The notes below the pieces were generated by a model. That model made no database searches and was not told the DNA's origin. It worked only from the letters and a program-made list of their open reading frames with translations. This document shows positions 8,239 through 16,355 of a stretch of DNA of 64,000 nucleotides, in pieces (within the stretch, counting starts at the first letter, position 1; every line of letters starts with the position of its first letter). Location: the NCBI RefSeq assembly GCF_049803835.1, contig NZ_JBNAGK010000002.1, forward strand, positions 434,001 to 498,000. Direction: 5' to 3'. Made by a program: the position numbers and the translations under genes. This DNA is from Pacificoceanicola sp049803835. Lineage in GTDB: Bacteria; Pseudomonadota; Alphaproteobacteria; Rhodobacterales; Rhodobacteraceae.

Positions 8239-8240
8239 TT
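8196..8240 (+). terminator. Terminator closing the ccaF1-CcsR transcript
   Basis: Hairpin 12 of the array is followed without a gap by TTTTCTTTT (8232-8240). It is the only hairpin of the twelve with a T-run, so the whole array is probably one primary transcript ended here, 90 bases before valS. Confidence 0.8.
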
Positions 8241-8330
8241 GTCCGGCTGGCATCTGCGGCCCCTTGGGCCTTTCATTTCCGCCCCTCTCCCGCTATCTGC
8301 GAACCCAAGCAAAGATTGGGAAATAGACCG

Positions 8331-11300
8331 ATGGCGATGGACAAGAGTTTCGACGCAAAAACCGCGGAACCGCGGCTTTACGAGGCCTGGGAAAAGGCCG
8401 GGGCCTTCCGGGCCGGGGCGAACAAGTCGCGGGACGAGAGCTTCTGCATCATGCTGCCGCCGCCGAACGTGACCGGGGCTTTGCACGTGGGTCATGCGTT
8501 CAACCATACGCTTATGGACATCCTCGTGCGCTGGCACCGGATGCGCGGCTTCGACACGCTCTGGCAGCCGGGGCAGGACCACGCGGGCATCGCGACGCAG
8601 CTTCAGGTCGAGAAGAAGTTGAAGGCGGAAAAGGGTCTGGCGCGGCGGGACATGAGCCGCGAGGAGTTCCTCGGCCATGTCTGGGACTGGAAGACGCAAT
8701 ACGGCGGCACCATCATCGACCAGATGAAGCGTCTGGGGGACTCCTGCGACTGGGAGCGCAATGCGTTTACCATGTCCGGCGCACCCGGTGCGCCCGCCGG
8801 CAACGAGGGCAACTTCCACGATGCGGTGATCAAGGTCTTCGTCGATATGTACGAAAAGGGTCTGATCTATCGCGGCAAGCGGCTTGTGAACTGGGACCCG
8901 CATTTCGAGACGGCGATTTCCGATCTGGAGGTCGAGAATATCGAAGTCGCGGGCCACATGTGGCACTTCAAGTATCCGCTCGCGGATGGCGTGACCTACA
9001 CCTACGTCGAGAAGGACGAGGACGGGAACGTGCTCTTCGAGGAGGAGCGCGATTACATCTCCATCGCCACGACGCGGCCGGAGACAATGCTCGGCGACGG
9101 TGCGGTGGCCGTGTTCACCACGGATGAGCGATATGCGCCCATCGTCGGCAAGCTCTGCGAGATCCCCGTGGGTCCGAAAGAGCACCGCCGCCTGATCCCG
9201 ATCATCACCGACGAATACCCCGATCCTAATTTCGGTTCGGGCGCGGTAAAGATCACTGGCGCGCATGACTTCAACGACTATCAGGTCGCCAAGCGCGGCG
9301 GCATCCCGATGTACCGCCTGATGGACACGCGCGGGCACATGCGCTCCGATGGGGCGCCCTATGCGGAGGCGGCGGCGATCGCCATGGAAGTCGCGCAGGG
9401 CAAGCGGGTGCTGAGCGAGGCGGAGGCCGATGCGGTCAACCTCGTCCCCGATCACCTGCGCGGGCTGGATCGGTTCGAGGCGCGTGAGGCGGTTGTGCGT
9501 GAGATCACCGAAGAGGGTCTCGCGGTGATGACCGTCGCCACCGATCCGCGCCTTGGCAAGCCGGTGAAAAAGCCCGTCGCCCCGGAAGAAGGCGGCGAGG
9601 ACCGGACGGAGGAGCTTGTCCCGCTGGTCGAGGCCAAGGCGATCATGCAGCCGTTCGGCGACCGCTCCAAGGTCGTCATCGAGCCGATGCTGACGGACCA
9701 GTGGTTTGTCGATGCCGAAAAGGTCGTCGGCCCGGCGCTGGACGCGGTGCGGAACGGCGACATCAAGATCATCCCAGAAAGCGGCGAGAAGACCTATTAC
9801 CACTGGCTCGAGAACATCGAGCCCTGGTGCATCTCGCGCCAGCTTTGGTGGGGACATCAGATTCCGGTTTGGTATGGGCCAGCATACGACGAAAACCTTA
9901 AAGAGCAGCCTTACATAGTCGGAACAGATCAGTCAGTTTGGCATAGTTATCTGGACGAACAGCCGTACTGCGCTGCTGACTTCAAAGACGCCAAAAACCA
10001 GATGGACGAATACTATGGTGGTCTCGAAATAGTTGAAGTCGAGAACCAATACGAAGCGATGGTTCGCTCAACGTCTTGTAAACGCGATGAGAAAAACAAT
10101 CCGCTAGAAGTATTCGTTTGGCGCGACCCCGACGTCCTTGACACATGGTTCTCCTCCGGCCTCTGGACCTTCGGCACGCTCGGTTGGCCGGAGCAGACGG
10201 ATGAACTGAAACGCTTCCACCCGACCGATGTGTTGATCACCGGGTCCGACATCCTGTTCTTCTGGGTGGCGCGGATGATCATGCAGTCGCTGACCGTGAC
10301 GGGCGAGATCCCCTTCCACACCGTCTACCTGCACCAGCTCGTCCGCGACGAGAAGGGCAAGAAGATGTCGAAGACCACCGGCAACGTCATCGACCCGCTT
10401 GAAATCGTGGACGAATACGGCGCGGATGCGCTGCGCTTCAACAATGCGGCCATGGCCTCCATCGGCGGCGTCTTGAAGATGAGCGTCGAGCGCATCACCG
10501 GCTATCGCAACTTCGGCACCAAGCTGTGGAACGCCGCCCGCTTCGCAGAAATGAACGGGGCCTGCGGCTCCGATGGCTCCATCCCTGCGCCGAAAGCCAC
10601 GCTGAACCGCTGGATCCTCGGCGAGACCGCGAAGGTGCGCGAGGATGTGGACAAGGCGCTGACGGAGTATCGCTTCAACGACGCGGCCAGCGCGCTCTAT
10701 GGCTTCGTCTGGGGCAAAGTCTGCGACTGGTACCTGGAATTCTCCAAGCCGCTGTTCGACAGTCAGGACGCGGACGTCGTGGCGGAGACGCGGGCGACGA
10801 TGGCCTGGGTCATCGACCAGTGCCTGATCCTGCTGCACCCGATCATGCCCTTCATCACCGAGGAGCTGTGGAAGGAGACCGGCAGCCGCTCCGAGCTCCT
10901 CATGCTGACCAACTGGCCGACCTACGGGTCCGAACTGGTCGATGCGGAGGCCGAGACGGAAATGGGCTGGGTCATCGCGCTGATCGACGGCGTGCGCTCG
11001 GCACGGGCGCAGATGCACGTTCCGGCGGGGCTTTATGTGCCGATGCTGGTGACGGGCCTCAGTGACGTCGAGCAAGGGGCGTGGGACCGCAACGAGGTGA
11101 TGATCAAGCGCCTCGCCCGGATCGAGAGCCTTGAAACCGTGGACGCCTTCCCCAAGGGCTGTGTGACGGTGCCCGTGGGCGGTGCAAGCTTCGGCCTGCC
11201 GCTGGCGGACATCATCGACGTCGAGGAGGAAAAAGCGCGGCTGGAGAAGACGCTGGGCAAGCTGGCGAAGGAGCTTGGCGGCTTGCGCGGGCGTCTGAAC

Positions 11301-11426
11301 AACCCGAAGTTCGCAGAGAGCGCCCCGGAGGAGGTGGTCGAGGAGACCAAGGCCAACCTCGCCGCCCGCGAGGCGGAGGAAGCGCAACTCAAGGAAGCGC
11401 TGGCGCGTCTGGCCGAGATCGGTTGA
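8331..11426 (+). CDS. valS: Valyl-tRNA synthetase with an AT-rich internal insertion
   Basis: 1031 residues from the ATG at 8331 (a second ATG is two codons on; an in-frame TTG at 8316 is less likely). Charges tRNA-Val in the cytoplasm. HVGH of the class I HIGH motif is at 52-55 after PPPNVTGAL, KMSKT at 678-682, and DVLDTWFSSGLWTFGTLGWPE is typical of ValRS; the C-terminal coiled-coil arm is present (about 960-1031). Between IPVWYGP and DPDVLDTWFSS, about residues 517-600, the protein carries roughly 45 more residues than usual. The DNA there (about 9884-10125) is only about 47% GC with other codon choices, without breaking the frame. Confidence 0.96.
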   Translation: MAMDKSFDAKTAEPRLYEAWEKAGAFRAGANKSRDESFCIMLPPPNVTGALHVGHAFNHTLMDILVRWHRMRGFDTLWQPGQDHAGIATQLQVEKKLKAEKGLARRDMSREEFLGHVWDWKTQYGGTIIDQMKRLGDSCDWERNAFTMSGAPGAPAGNEGNFHDAVIKVFVDMYEKGLIYRGKRLVNWDPHFETAISDLEVENIEVAGHMWHFKYPLADGVTYTYVEKDEDGNVLFEEERDYISIATTRPETMLGDGAVAVFTTDERYAPIVGKLCEIPVGPKEHRRLIPIITDEYPDPNFGSGAVKITGAHDFNDYQVAKRGGIPMYRLMDTRGHMRSDGAPYAEAAAIAMEVAQGKRVLSEAEADAVNLVPDHLRGLDRFEAREAVVREITEEGLAVMTVATDPRLGKPVKKPVAPEEGGEDRTEELVPLVEAKAIMQPFGDRSKVVIEPMLTDQWFVDAEKVVGPALDAVRNGDIKIIPESGEKTYYHWLENIEPWCISRQLWWGHQIPVWYGPAYDENLKEQPYIVGTDQSVWHSYLDEQPYCAADFKDAKNQMDEYYGGLEIVEVENQYEAMVRSTSCKRDEKNNPLEVFVWRDPDVLDTWFSSGLWTFGTLGWPEQTDELKRFHPTDVLITGSDILFFWVARMIMQSLTVTGEIPFHTVYLHQLVRDEKGKKMSKTTGNVIDPLEIVDEYGADALRFNNAAMASIGGVLKMSVERITGYRNFGTKLWNAARFAEMNGACGSDGSIPAPKATLNRWILGETAKVREDVDKALTEYRFNDAASALYGFVWGKVCDWYLEFSKPLFDSQDADVVAETRATMAWVIDQCLILLHPIMPFITEELWKETGSRSELLMLTNWPTYGSELVDAEAETEMGWVIALIDGVRSARAQMHVPAGLYVPMLVTGLSDVEQGAWDRNEVMIKRLARIESLETVDAFPKGCVTVPVGGASFGLPLADIIDVEEEKARLEKTLGKLAKELGGLRGRLNNPKFAESAPEEVVEETKANLAAREAEEAQLKEALARLAEIG

Positions 11427-11435
11427 TCCCGAGGG

Positions 11436-11570
11436 CGTGCGGGGCACGGCCCCGCGCGTTCTTGTCCGGAGCGCGGGGCACAGCCCCGCCCTACGACCCG
11501 TTGGAACAGAGGTCGCCCGGGCGTTTGCCCCCGGGCGGTTCTCTTTCGAGTATTTTCAAAGAGACGAAAG
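11436..11570. repeat. Dispersed intergenic palindrome/A-tail element, copy 2
   Basis: Contains GTGCGGGGCACGGCCCCG, then GCGCGGGGCACAGCCCCG followed by CCCTACG, a CCGGGCG/CGCCCGG palindrome, and the tail GAGTATTTTCAAAGAGACG (11548-11566). The central part and the tail are nearly identical to copy 4 at 40613-40712. It fills most of the 215 bases between convergent valS and trkH and probably serves both 3' ends. Confidence 0.65.
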
Positions 11571-11641
11571 GGGCGGCGGTGCGCAGATGCGCGGACCGGG
11601 TCTTGAGGATCGACCGCCTTTGCCGAACGTAAGCCCCGGCC

Positions 11642-13090
11642 CTACCCGCGCCAGAAGCGGATCGAGAACAGCGTGAAGACGGCCAGCACTTCCAGCCGCC
11701 CGGTCAGCATGGCAAAGCTCAGCATCCATTTGGCGGTGTCGTTGACCTCGGCGAAATTGCCGGCCGGGCCGATCTGATCGCCGAGTCCGGGACCGATGTT
11801 GCCGATCGCGGTGGCCGCGCCGGAGACGGAGGAGATGAAGTCCATGCCGGTCAGCGACAGGCCGACCGTCAGCAGCCCGAGCGAAACCACGAAGAACACG
11901 AAGAAGGACATGACGGAGCTCAGGACCTCGTCGGTCACGGGCATGCCCTGGAACTGGGGCGTGAAGACGCCGTGCGGCGAGTAGATGCGCTTGAGCTGAA
12001 CCTTCACGGAGGCAAAAAGCAGCTGGTAGCGGAAAATCTTGACCGAGCAGGCGGTCGAACCCGCGCAGCCACCGATCAACCCGATGAAGAAGAACATCAT
12101 GATCAGGAACGGCCCCCACTGCATGTAATCCACGGATGCGTAGCCGGTGCCGGAAATGATCGACGTGATGTTGAAGAGCGATTCCCGGAAGGCCTGTTCC
12201 GGGTGATGCGGAAAGATCCACAGGAGGGCGCAGGAGGCCACCACCACGAGCACCAGGATGGTCATCAGGAAGACCTGAACCTGCGTGTCCTGCAGGAGCG
12301 GCCTCGGGTGACCGGCCACGAACTGCACGTAACGCACGAAGGGCAGAGCGGCGAGAACCATGAACACCGAGGCGACATATTCCGCCGGGCCGGAAAACGT
12401 GCCGAAGGACGCGTCGTAATTGGCGAAGCCGCCGGTGGAGAGGGTGGTGAGCGCGTGCACGGAGGCGTCGAAGGCGTTCATGCCGCAAAGCAGGTAAGCG
12501 CCGGCACAGAGCAGCGTGAGCGAGACGTAGATGGTCGAGATCGACGAGGATATCTGGGTCGCCCGGGGCAGGATCTTGCCCATGGTTTCGAAGGCTTCGG
12601 AGCGGAAAATCTGCATGCCGCCGACCCGCAGCTCTGGCAGGAAGACCATGGCGACGACGATGATCCCGATCCCGCCGAGCCATTGCAGCAGGCCGCGCCA
12701 GAGCAGGATGCCCTTGGGCAGGTGTTCGAGGCCGGTGAGGACGGTTGAGCCGGTGGTCGTCAGGCCGGACATCGCCTCGAAATAGGCATCGGTGAAGCTC
12801 GACTGCGTAGCCCCGAGCATCAGCGGCAGACCTCCAAAAAGAGGCAGGGCGGCCCAGACTGCCACGGTCAGCAGGAAGGTCTGCTGGATGGTAAGCCCCT
12901 CTTTGACCGCATTGCGGCAGGCCAGCGCGGTCAACCCGCCGACGAGGATCGTGATGACACCGCTTTCGAAGAACACAGTCCAGTGGCCCTTGCCTTCGGC
13001 GAGGTCAACGAGCATGGGCAGGAACATGGTTCCGCCCAGACAGGCGACCAGCAGGCCGATCACATAGGCGACAGGGCGGATATCGAACAT
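11642..13090 (-). CDS. trkH: Trk-type potassium uptake membrane subunit
   Basis: 482 residues from the ATG at 13090 (MFDIRPVAYVIG..., the usual TrkH start; a longer frame would need TTG at 13126). About ten hydrophobic segments. Selectivity-filter loops are recognisable, for example SGLTTTGSTVL and LSTGGFANYDASF, followed by later ones around SGTGYASVDY and GGCAGSTACSVK. TrkH forms the potassium channel of the Trk system with cytoplasmic TrkA, which is not in this window. The end of the gene faces valS. No clear ribosome binding site is seen. Confidence 0.94.
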   Translation of the reverse strand: MFDIRPVAYVIGLLVACLGGTMFLPMLVDLAEGKGHWTVFFESGVITILVGGLTALACRNAVKEGLTIQQTFLLTVAVWAALPLFGGLPLMLGATQSSFTDAYFEAMSGLTTTGSTVLTGLEHLPKGILLWRGLLQWLGGIGIIVVAMVFLPELRVGGMQIFRSEAFETMGKILPRATQISSSISTIYVSLTLLCAGAYLLCGMNAFDASVHALTTLSTGGFANYDASFGTFSGPAEYVASVFMVLAALPFVRYVQFVAGHPRPLLQDTQVQVFLMTILVLVVVASCALLWIFPHHPEQAFRESLFNITSIISGTGYASVDYMQWGPFLIMMFFFIGLIGGCAGSTACSVKIFRYQLLFASVKVQLKRIYSPHGVFTPQFQGMPVTDEVLSSVMSFFVFFVVSLGLLTVGLSLTGMDFISSVSGAATAIGNIGPGLGDQIGPAGNFAEVNDTAKWMLSFAMLTGRLEVLAVFTLFSIRFWRG

Positions 13091-13217
13091 GCGCAAAGGC
13101 TTGGCCCCGCTGCGCGCGGCTGTCAAGCGGCCATGGGGACTGGCCTCTTCGGAGGGAGGCGGCGGCCGGACGGTGAGATGACGTTCCGCCTGAAACCGGT
13201 CACCGCTGCCGCTGTGC

Positions 13218-13442
13218 TCAGTTCAGCAAGTCTCGGAACACATGCGGCAGAATATCGTCCCGGTCGAGGCCCATGGCCTCCAGTTGCGCATCGGTCGCGG
13301 CTTCCAGTGCGATGATCTCGCGCAGGCGTGCCCGGCGCAACTGGCCCGGGTTGAAGCCGAATCCGATCGTGGAGAAGTAGCGGTCTATCTTCGTCGCGAG
13401 GGAGCCGTGCCCCATGGCGATCTGTACATTGTGTCGCGGCAT
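13218..13442 (-). CDS. DUF1127-like small protein
   Basis: 74 residues with a good GGAGGT ribosome binding site seven bases before the ATG. The C-terminal part (REIIALEAATDAQLEAMGLDRDDILPHVFRDLL) matches the pattern of DUF1127 proteins, in which a short helix is followed by a LxxLGLxRxxI stretch and HVFRDLF in Rhodobacterales. Function is unknown; relatives are implicated in RNA turnover and phosphate or C1 metabolism. Unlike ccaF1 it is not followed by CCTCCTCCC hairpins. Confidence 0.75.
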   Translation of the reverse strand: MPRHNVQIAMGHGSLATKIDRYFSTIGFGFNPGQLRRARLREIIALEAATDAQLEAMGLDRDDILPHVFRDLLN

Positions 13443-13565
13443 TTCGGAAACCTCCGGTCAGAGACATCAGACTTCGGTTTCCTCCCATTGCGGGCAGCAT
13501 GGCACACAGGCGTTAACAAGTCTGCGAAACCGGCGATCACGATTTGCATGCCGGGCCGCATTGCA

Positions 13566-13596
13566 CAAAAAAGCGCCCGCCGACGGGCGGGCGCTT
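13566..13596 (-). terminator. Rho-independent terminator of folE2
   Basis: Perfect 11-bp stem AAGCGCCCGCC/GGCGGGCGCTT (13571-13581, 13586-13596) with a 4-base loop, followed on the minus strand by TTTTTT. It lies 25 bases after the folE2 stop. Confidence 0.92.
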
Positions 13597-13620
13597 GTCT
13601 GAGGTCACACCAAGCCGGTC

Positions 13621-14718
13621 TCAACCGACGTGGAACAGGGTGGAAAACAGCTTCGGATCAAGGCTTTCGGCTGCAAAGAGCGTGCCTTCGGTCAGGACGG
13701 AAACGGCGTCGTGCGAATGCAGGCTCTCCTGGTGCGAGGCGACCACCCGGTAATCCCCGATCCGCGGATCGTTCTGGCACGCCTCCGCGAACAGCCGCGC
13801 CGCGTCCTCTACGAAAATCGGATTGGCGGCGTTCAACTCGGCAAAGGCCTGCTCGTCCTCACGCTTCACCATCACCTGCGTCTCGGTCGGCACCGCGTCG
13901 CGGCACATCTCGATCAGGTCCTCGAACCACAGGCACTTGCCGTCCCGCACCTCGACCGAGATCCGTGCGACGGAGCGCTGCGAATGCGGCGTAGCCAGTT
14001 GCCCGCGTGTGCGGCGGGCATGCTCCGAAAGTTCCAGCGAGCAGGGGCAGGTCGACGAATATACGTAATCAAGGTGCATCATCTTGCGGCGCACGCCGTC
14101 CACTTCCACCAGTTCCAGCGCGATGTCGTAGTACTGGTATCCGGTAAGACCAGAGCGCAGCGATTCGACCTTCATCGGGAAGGAAAACCGCATGTTGATC
14201 CGGGCGTCGAAGCTCTCCAGGTCGCTCTTGTAGTCGTCGAGGGCCGCCTCGATCACCTCGAAGCTGAAAGTCTTGTCCGCGTGGGCATAGAACGAGCGCA
14301 TGATGCGGCTCATGTTGATGCCCTTCTTGTCCGCGTCGAGGCTCACCGTGCCGGTCACGGAGGTTTCCAGCGTCAAATCGCCATTGTCGCGGGTGTGGTA
14401 CTGGATCGGCAGGCGGAAGTTGGAAATACCGACGTGCTGAATCGCCCGGTTCGCGCCCTTGATCAGCGAGGACGGCCCGTTTTGAAGGTCCGGCAGGGTG
14501 TCCTTGTACGCGCTGTCGACCTCGAATTCTTCCGGATATGCCCGGCGCAGCGCCGGGTACGAGTCAGGCGCGAGATCAAGCAGCCGGGTCACGGAGGGAT
14601 CGAGATCGCGCAGCTCCGCGCGCTCCTTGCCCTCGGCCCAGAGCCGCAGCAGCGCCAGCGCCGCCTCTGCCTCCGCCCGGCTGGGTTTCCGGTCTATTTC
14701 CGGCGTATGCATATTCAT
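13621..14718 (-). CDS. folE2: GTP cyclohydrolase IB (FolE2)
   Basis: 365 residues from the ATG at 14718 (MNMHTPEID); a GAGGGGG ribosome binding site precedes it, whereas the longer frame to 14748 has none. FolE2 converts GTP to 7,8-dihydroneopterin triphosphate, the first step of folate and queuosine synthesis, and unlike FolE does not strictly need zinc. The family signature region HLDYVYSSTCPCSLELSEHARRTRG is present with the conserved metal-binding cysteine in STCPCS and the TPHSQRS motif. In some bacteria folE2 is Zur-controlled; I see no convincing Zur site upstream. Confidence 0.96.
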   Translation of the reverse strand: MNMHTPEIDRKPSRAEAEAALALLRLWAEGKERAELRDLDPSVTRLLDLAPDSYPALRRAYPEEFEVDSAYKDTLPDLQNGPSSLIKGANRAIQHVGISNFRLPIQYHTRDNGDLTLETSVTGTVSLDADKKGINMSRIMRSFYAHADKTFSFEVIEAALDDYKSDLESFDARINMRFSFPMKVESLRSGLTGYQYYDIALELVEVDGVRRKMMHLDYVYSSTCPCSLELSEHARRTRGQLATPHSQRSVARISVEVRDGKCLWFEDLIEMCRDAVPTETQVMVKREDEQAFAELNAANPIFVEDAARLFAEACQNDPRIGDYRVVASHQESLHSHDAVSVLTEGTLFAAESLDPKLFSTLFHVG

Positions 14719-14874
14719 GGGGGAACCCCCTCGCCCTAAGTCAGTCATGTCATAAGATAGGAGTGGCCAAAGGCATTTTCCAATCTCGTCCTGACATACG
14801 CCTTAAACGACGTCTCGGTTCACAAATAGTGCCCGGCGCGGTCATGTTTCCGCGTCCGGGCAGATCAATGCGGC

Positions 14875-16062
14875 TCAGGCCGCGTCCAGCGCCTGCAGGA
14901 TGTCGCTCAACAGGTCCTGCACATCCTCGAGCCCGACCGACAGACGGACCAGGCCGGGTGTGATGCCGAGCGTGTCCTTCTGCTCCTGCGGCAGGCGCTG
15001 GTGCGTGGTGGTGGCCGGGTGCGTGGCGATGGACTTGGCGTCGGCGAAGTTGTTGGAGATGAGGATGGTCTCCAACGCGTTCAGCACGCGGAAACAGGCC
15101 TCCTTGCCACCCTTGACGTCGAAGGTCAGCACGGTGCCGCCTGCTTCCGCCTGCCGTTTCGCCAGATCGCACTGGGGATGCGCTGCGTGTGTCGGGTAGC
15201 GCACGGCGTTGAGCTTGGGATGGCCGCTCAACGCCTCGGCCAGCGTCAGCGCACCCGCAGCTTGCGCGCGGACGCGCAGTTCAAGCGTCTCCAGAGCCTT
15301 GAGGTGCGTCCATGCGGTAAAAGGGTTCATCGCGCCGCCGGTATGCTTCATGTAGGCTTCGACCGGACCGCGGATGATCTCCTTCGGTCCGCAGATCAGC
15401 CCGCCGAGCATCCGCCCCTGCCCGTCCACGTGTTTCGTCGTCGAGATGATGCAAAGGTCCGCGCCGCAGTCCTTGGCGTAGGAAAACACGGGCGTCGCCA
15501 TGGCGTCATCGACGAGGACCAGCGCGCCGACCTTGTGGGCCGCCTCGCAAACATGTTTGAGGTCAATGACTTCCAGCGTCGGGTTCGAAATGGACTCGAG
15601 AAAGACCAACCGCGTGTCGTCGCGCAGCGCCGCATCCCATGCGGCGTTGTCGGTGCCATCGACGAGCGTGATCTCCACCCCGAACCGGCGCAGGACGTCC
15701 TCCAGCACATAAAGACAGGAGCCGAACAGTGCCCGCGAGGCCACCACGTGGTCCCCGGCCTTGAGCAGCGACATCAGCGCCCCGTTGACGGCCGCCATGC
15801 CGGAGGCACAGGCAAAGCCGTCCTCGAAACCCAGGTAGCCGCTCAGACGGTCTTCGAACATCCGCATGGTGGGGTTGCCGTAGCGGGCGTAGATGAATTC
15901 GTCCTCGCCCGCCTTGATGAACCGCGCCTCCGCCGCTTCGGCGGTGTCGTAGACGAAACCCTGTGTCAGGAATACGGCTTCCGAAACCTCGTTCCACTGG
16001 CTGCGCCTGCTGCCACCGTGCACCAGCTGCGTGCGGCGGCTCGTCTTGCCCTTCTCGCTCAT
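14875..16062 (-). CDS. metZ: O-succinylhomoserine sulfhydrylase
   Basis: 395 residues from the ATG at 16062; another ATG two codons upstream lies too close to the GAGGAG ribosome binding site. Forms homocysteine from O-succinylhomoserine and sulfide in methionine synthesis, using pyridoxal phosphate. The PLP lysine is Lys210 in STTKHVDGQGRM; YGNPT (61-65), ASRALFGSC and GLEDVQDL near the end mark the Cys/Met-metabolism PLP family, and the sequence fits the MetZ subgroup. A SAM-II riboswitch lies about 75 bases upstream. folE2 follows on the same strand after 156 bases. Confidence 0.95.
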   Translation of the reverse strand: MSEKGKTSRRTQLVHGGSRRSQWNEVSEAVFLTQGFVYDTAEAAEARFIKAGEDEFIYARYGNPTMRMFEDRLSGYLGFEDGFACASGMAAVNGALMSLLKAGDHVVASRALFGSCLYVLEDVLRRFGVEITLVDGTDNAAWDAALRDDTRLVFLESISNPTLEVIDLKHVCEAAHKVGALVLVDDAMATPVFSYAKDCGADLCIISTTKHVDGQGRMLGGLICGPKEIIRGPVEAYMKHTGGAMNPFTAWTHLKALETLELRVRAQAAGALTLAEALSGHPKLNAVRYPTHAAHPQCDLAKRQAEAGGTVLTFDVKGGKEACFRVLNALETILISNNFADAKSIATHPATTTHQRLPQEQKDTLGITPGLVRLSVGLEDVQDLLSDILQALDAA

Positions 16063-16091
16063 GTCCATTCTCCTCGGCCTCTGCGCCGAAT

Positions 16092-16136
16092 AAAAAAGCC
16101 CCGATCGCGGTCAAGCGAAAGGAGCCCTTCGTCTGA
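16092..16136 (-). promoter_or_regulatory. Expression platform between the SAM-II aptamer and metZ
   Basis: Downstream of the aptamer the transcript can fold into GGTCAGACGAAGG pairing with CTTTCGCTTGACC, or alternatively pair AAGGGCTCC with GGGGCTTTT immediately before a run of six T (16092-16097). The two pairings exclude each other, which suits a transcription-terminating switch, although SAM-II RNAs often act on translation instead. Judged by eye only. Confidence 0.45.
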
Positions 16137-16212
16137 CCTCTTTAGCGGTTTTCTGAAACGTCGGCCTTATGCCCCGTTCCGTGGCCCGCAATCCGGTAAC
16201 AAATCGCCACTG
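16137..16212 (-). promoter_or_regulatory. SAM-II (metA-type) riboswitch
   Basis: On the minus strand the RNA reads GUGGCGAUUUGUUACCGG, then AUUGCGGGCCACGG, and after about 25 bases CCGCUAAAGAGG. This is the SAM-II layout: stem P1 GUGGC/GCCAC, the conserved GAUUUG loop, and the downstream CGCUAAA that makes the pseudoknot. SAM-II (Rfam SAM_alpha) is found in alphaproteobacteria in front of metA, metX and metZ and binds S-adenosylmethionine to shut expression. Its position ahead of metZ agrees. Confidence 0.88.
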
Positions 16213-16355
16213 CGTCGCGATTATGCCTGTTGGCGCCTGAAATCAAGGGTGTTGCGCGGCAAAATCCGGGGCGTCACGCAGCAGTAACAAATGCTTCACG
16301 AAACCATTGCAGCCTTGTGGGACACGGAACCCACAAGATGTAGTGGACCCAGACC

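Larger units (their letters stand above)
7631..8240 (+). repeat. Array of twelve constant-loop hairpins (six tandem CcsR/cuckoo-type RNAs)
   Basis: Twelve inverted repeats follow one another. Each has a different stem (mostly 9-13 bp) but almost the same 13-base loop TCTCCTCCTCCCT, containing CCTCCTCCC; only the fourth loop differs (TCTCCTCCTCCTT). They are grouped in pairs: hairpins within a pair are 2-6 bases apart, whereas successive pairs are separated by 26, 29, 36, 25 and 13 bases. This gives six units of 77-81 bases. Paired CCUCCUCCC hairpins directly downstream of a DUF1127 gene are the definition of CcsR RNAs of R. sphaeroides (four copies there) and of the alphaproteobacterial cuckoo RNA family. 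The last hairpin has a T-run. Confidence 0.93.

Noticed and set aside
7631..8240. CRISPR array
   Set aside because: The regular constant core with variable flanks looks like repeat and spacer at first sight, but the variable parts are paired arms of inverted repeats, the core is only 13 bases, the spacing alternates, and there are no cas genes.
7512..8253. Open frames across the hairpin array (for example on the minus strand with repeated EEER)
   Set aside because: They only reflect the repeated loop motif read in different frames; no ribosome binding sites, and stems require RNA pairing.
8316..8330. TTG start of valS
   Set aside because: The ATG at 8331 gives the normal ValRS N-terminus; the TTG has no ribosome binding site.
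14749..14874. Zur site for folE2
   Set aside because: FolE2 genes are often zinc-regulated, but I see no palindrome resembling a Zur box in the space before the gene.
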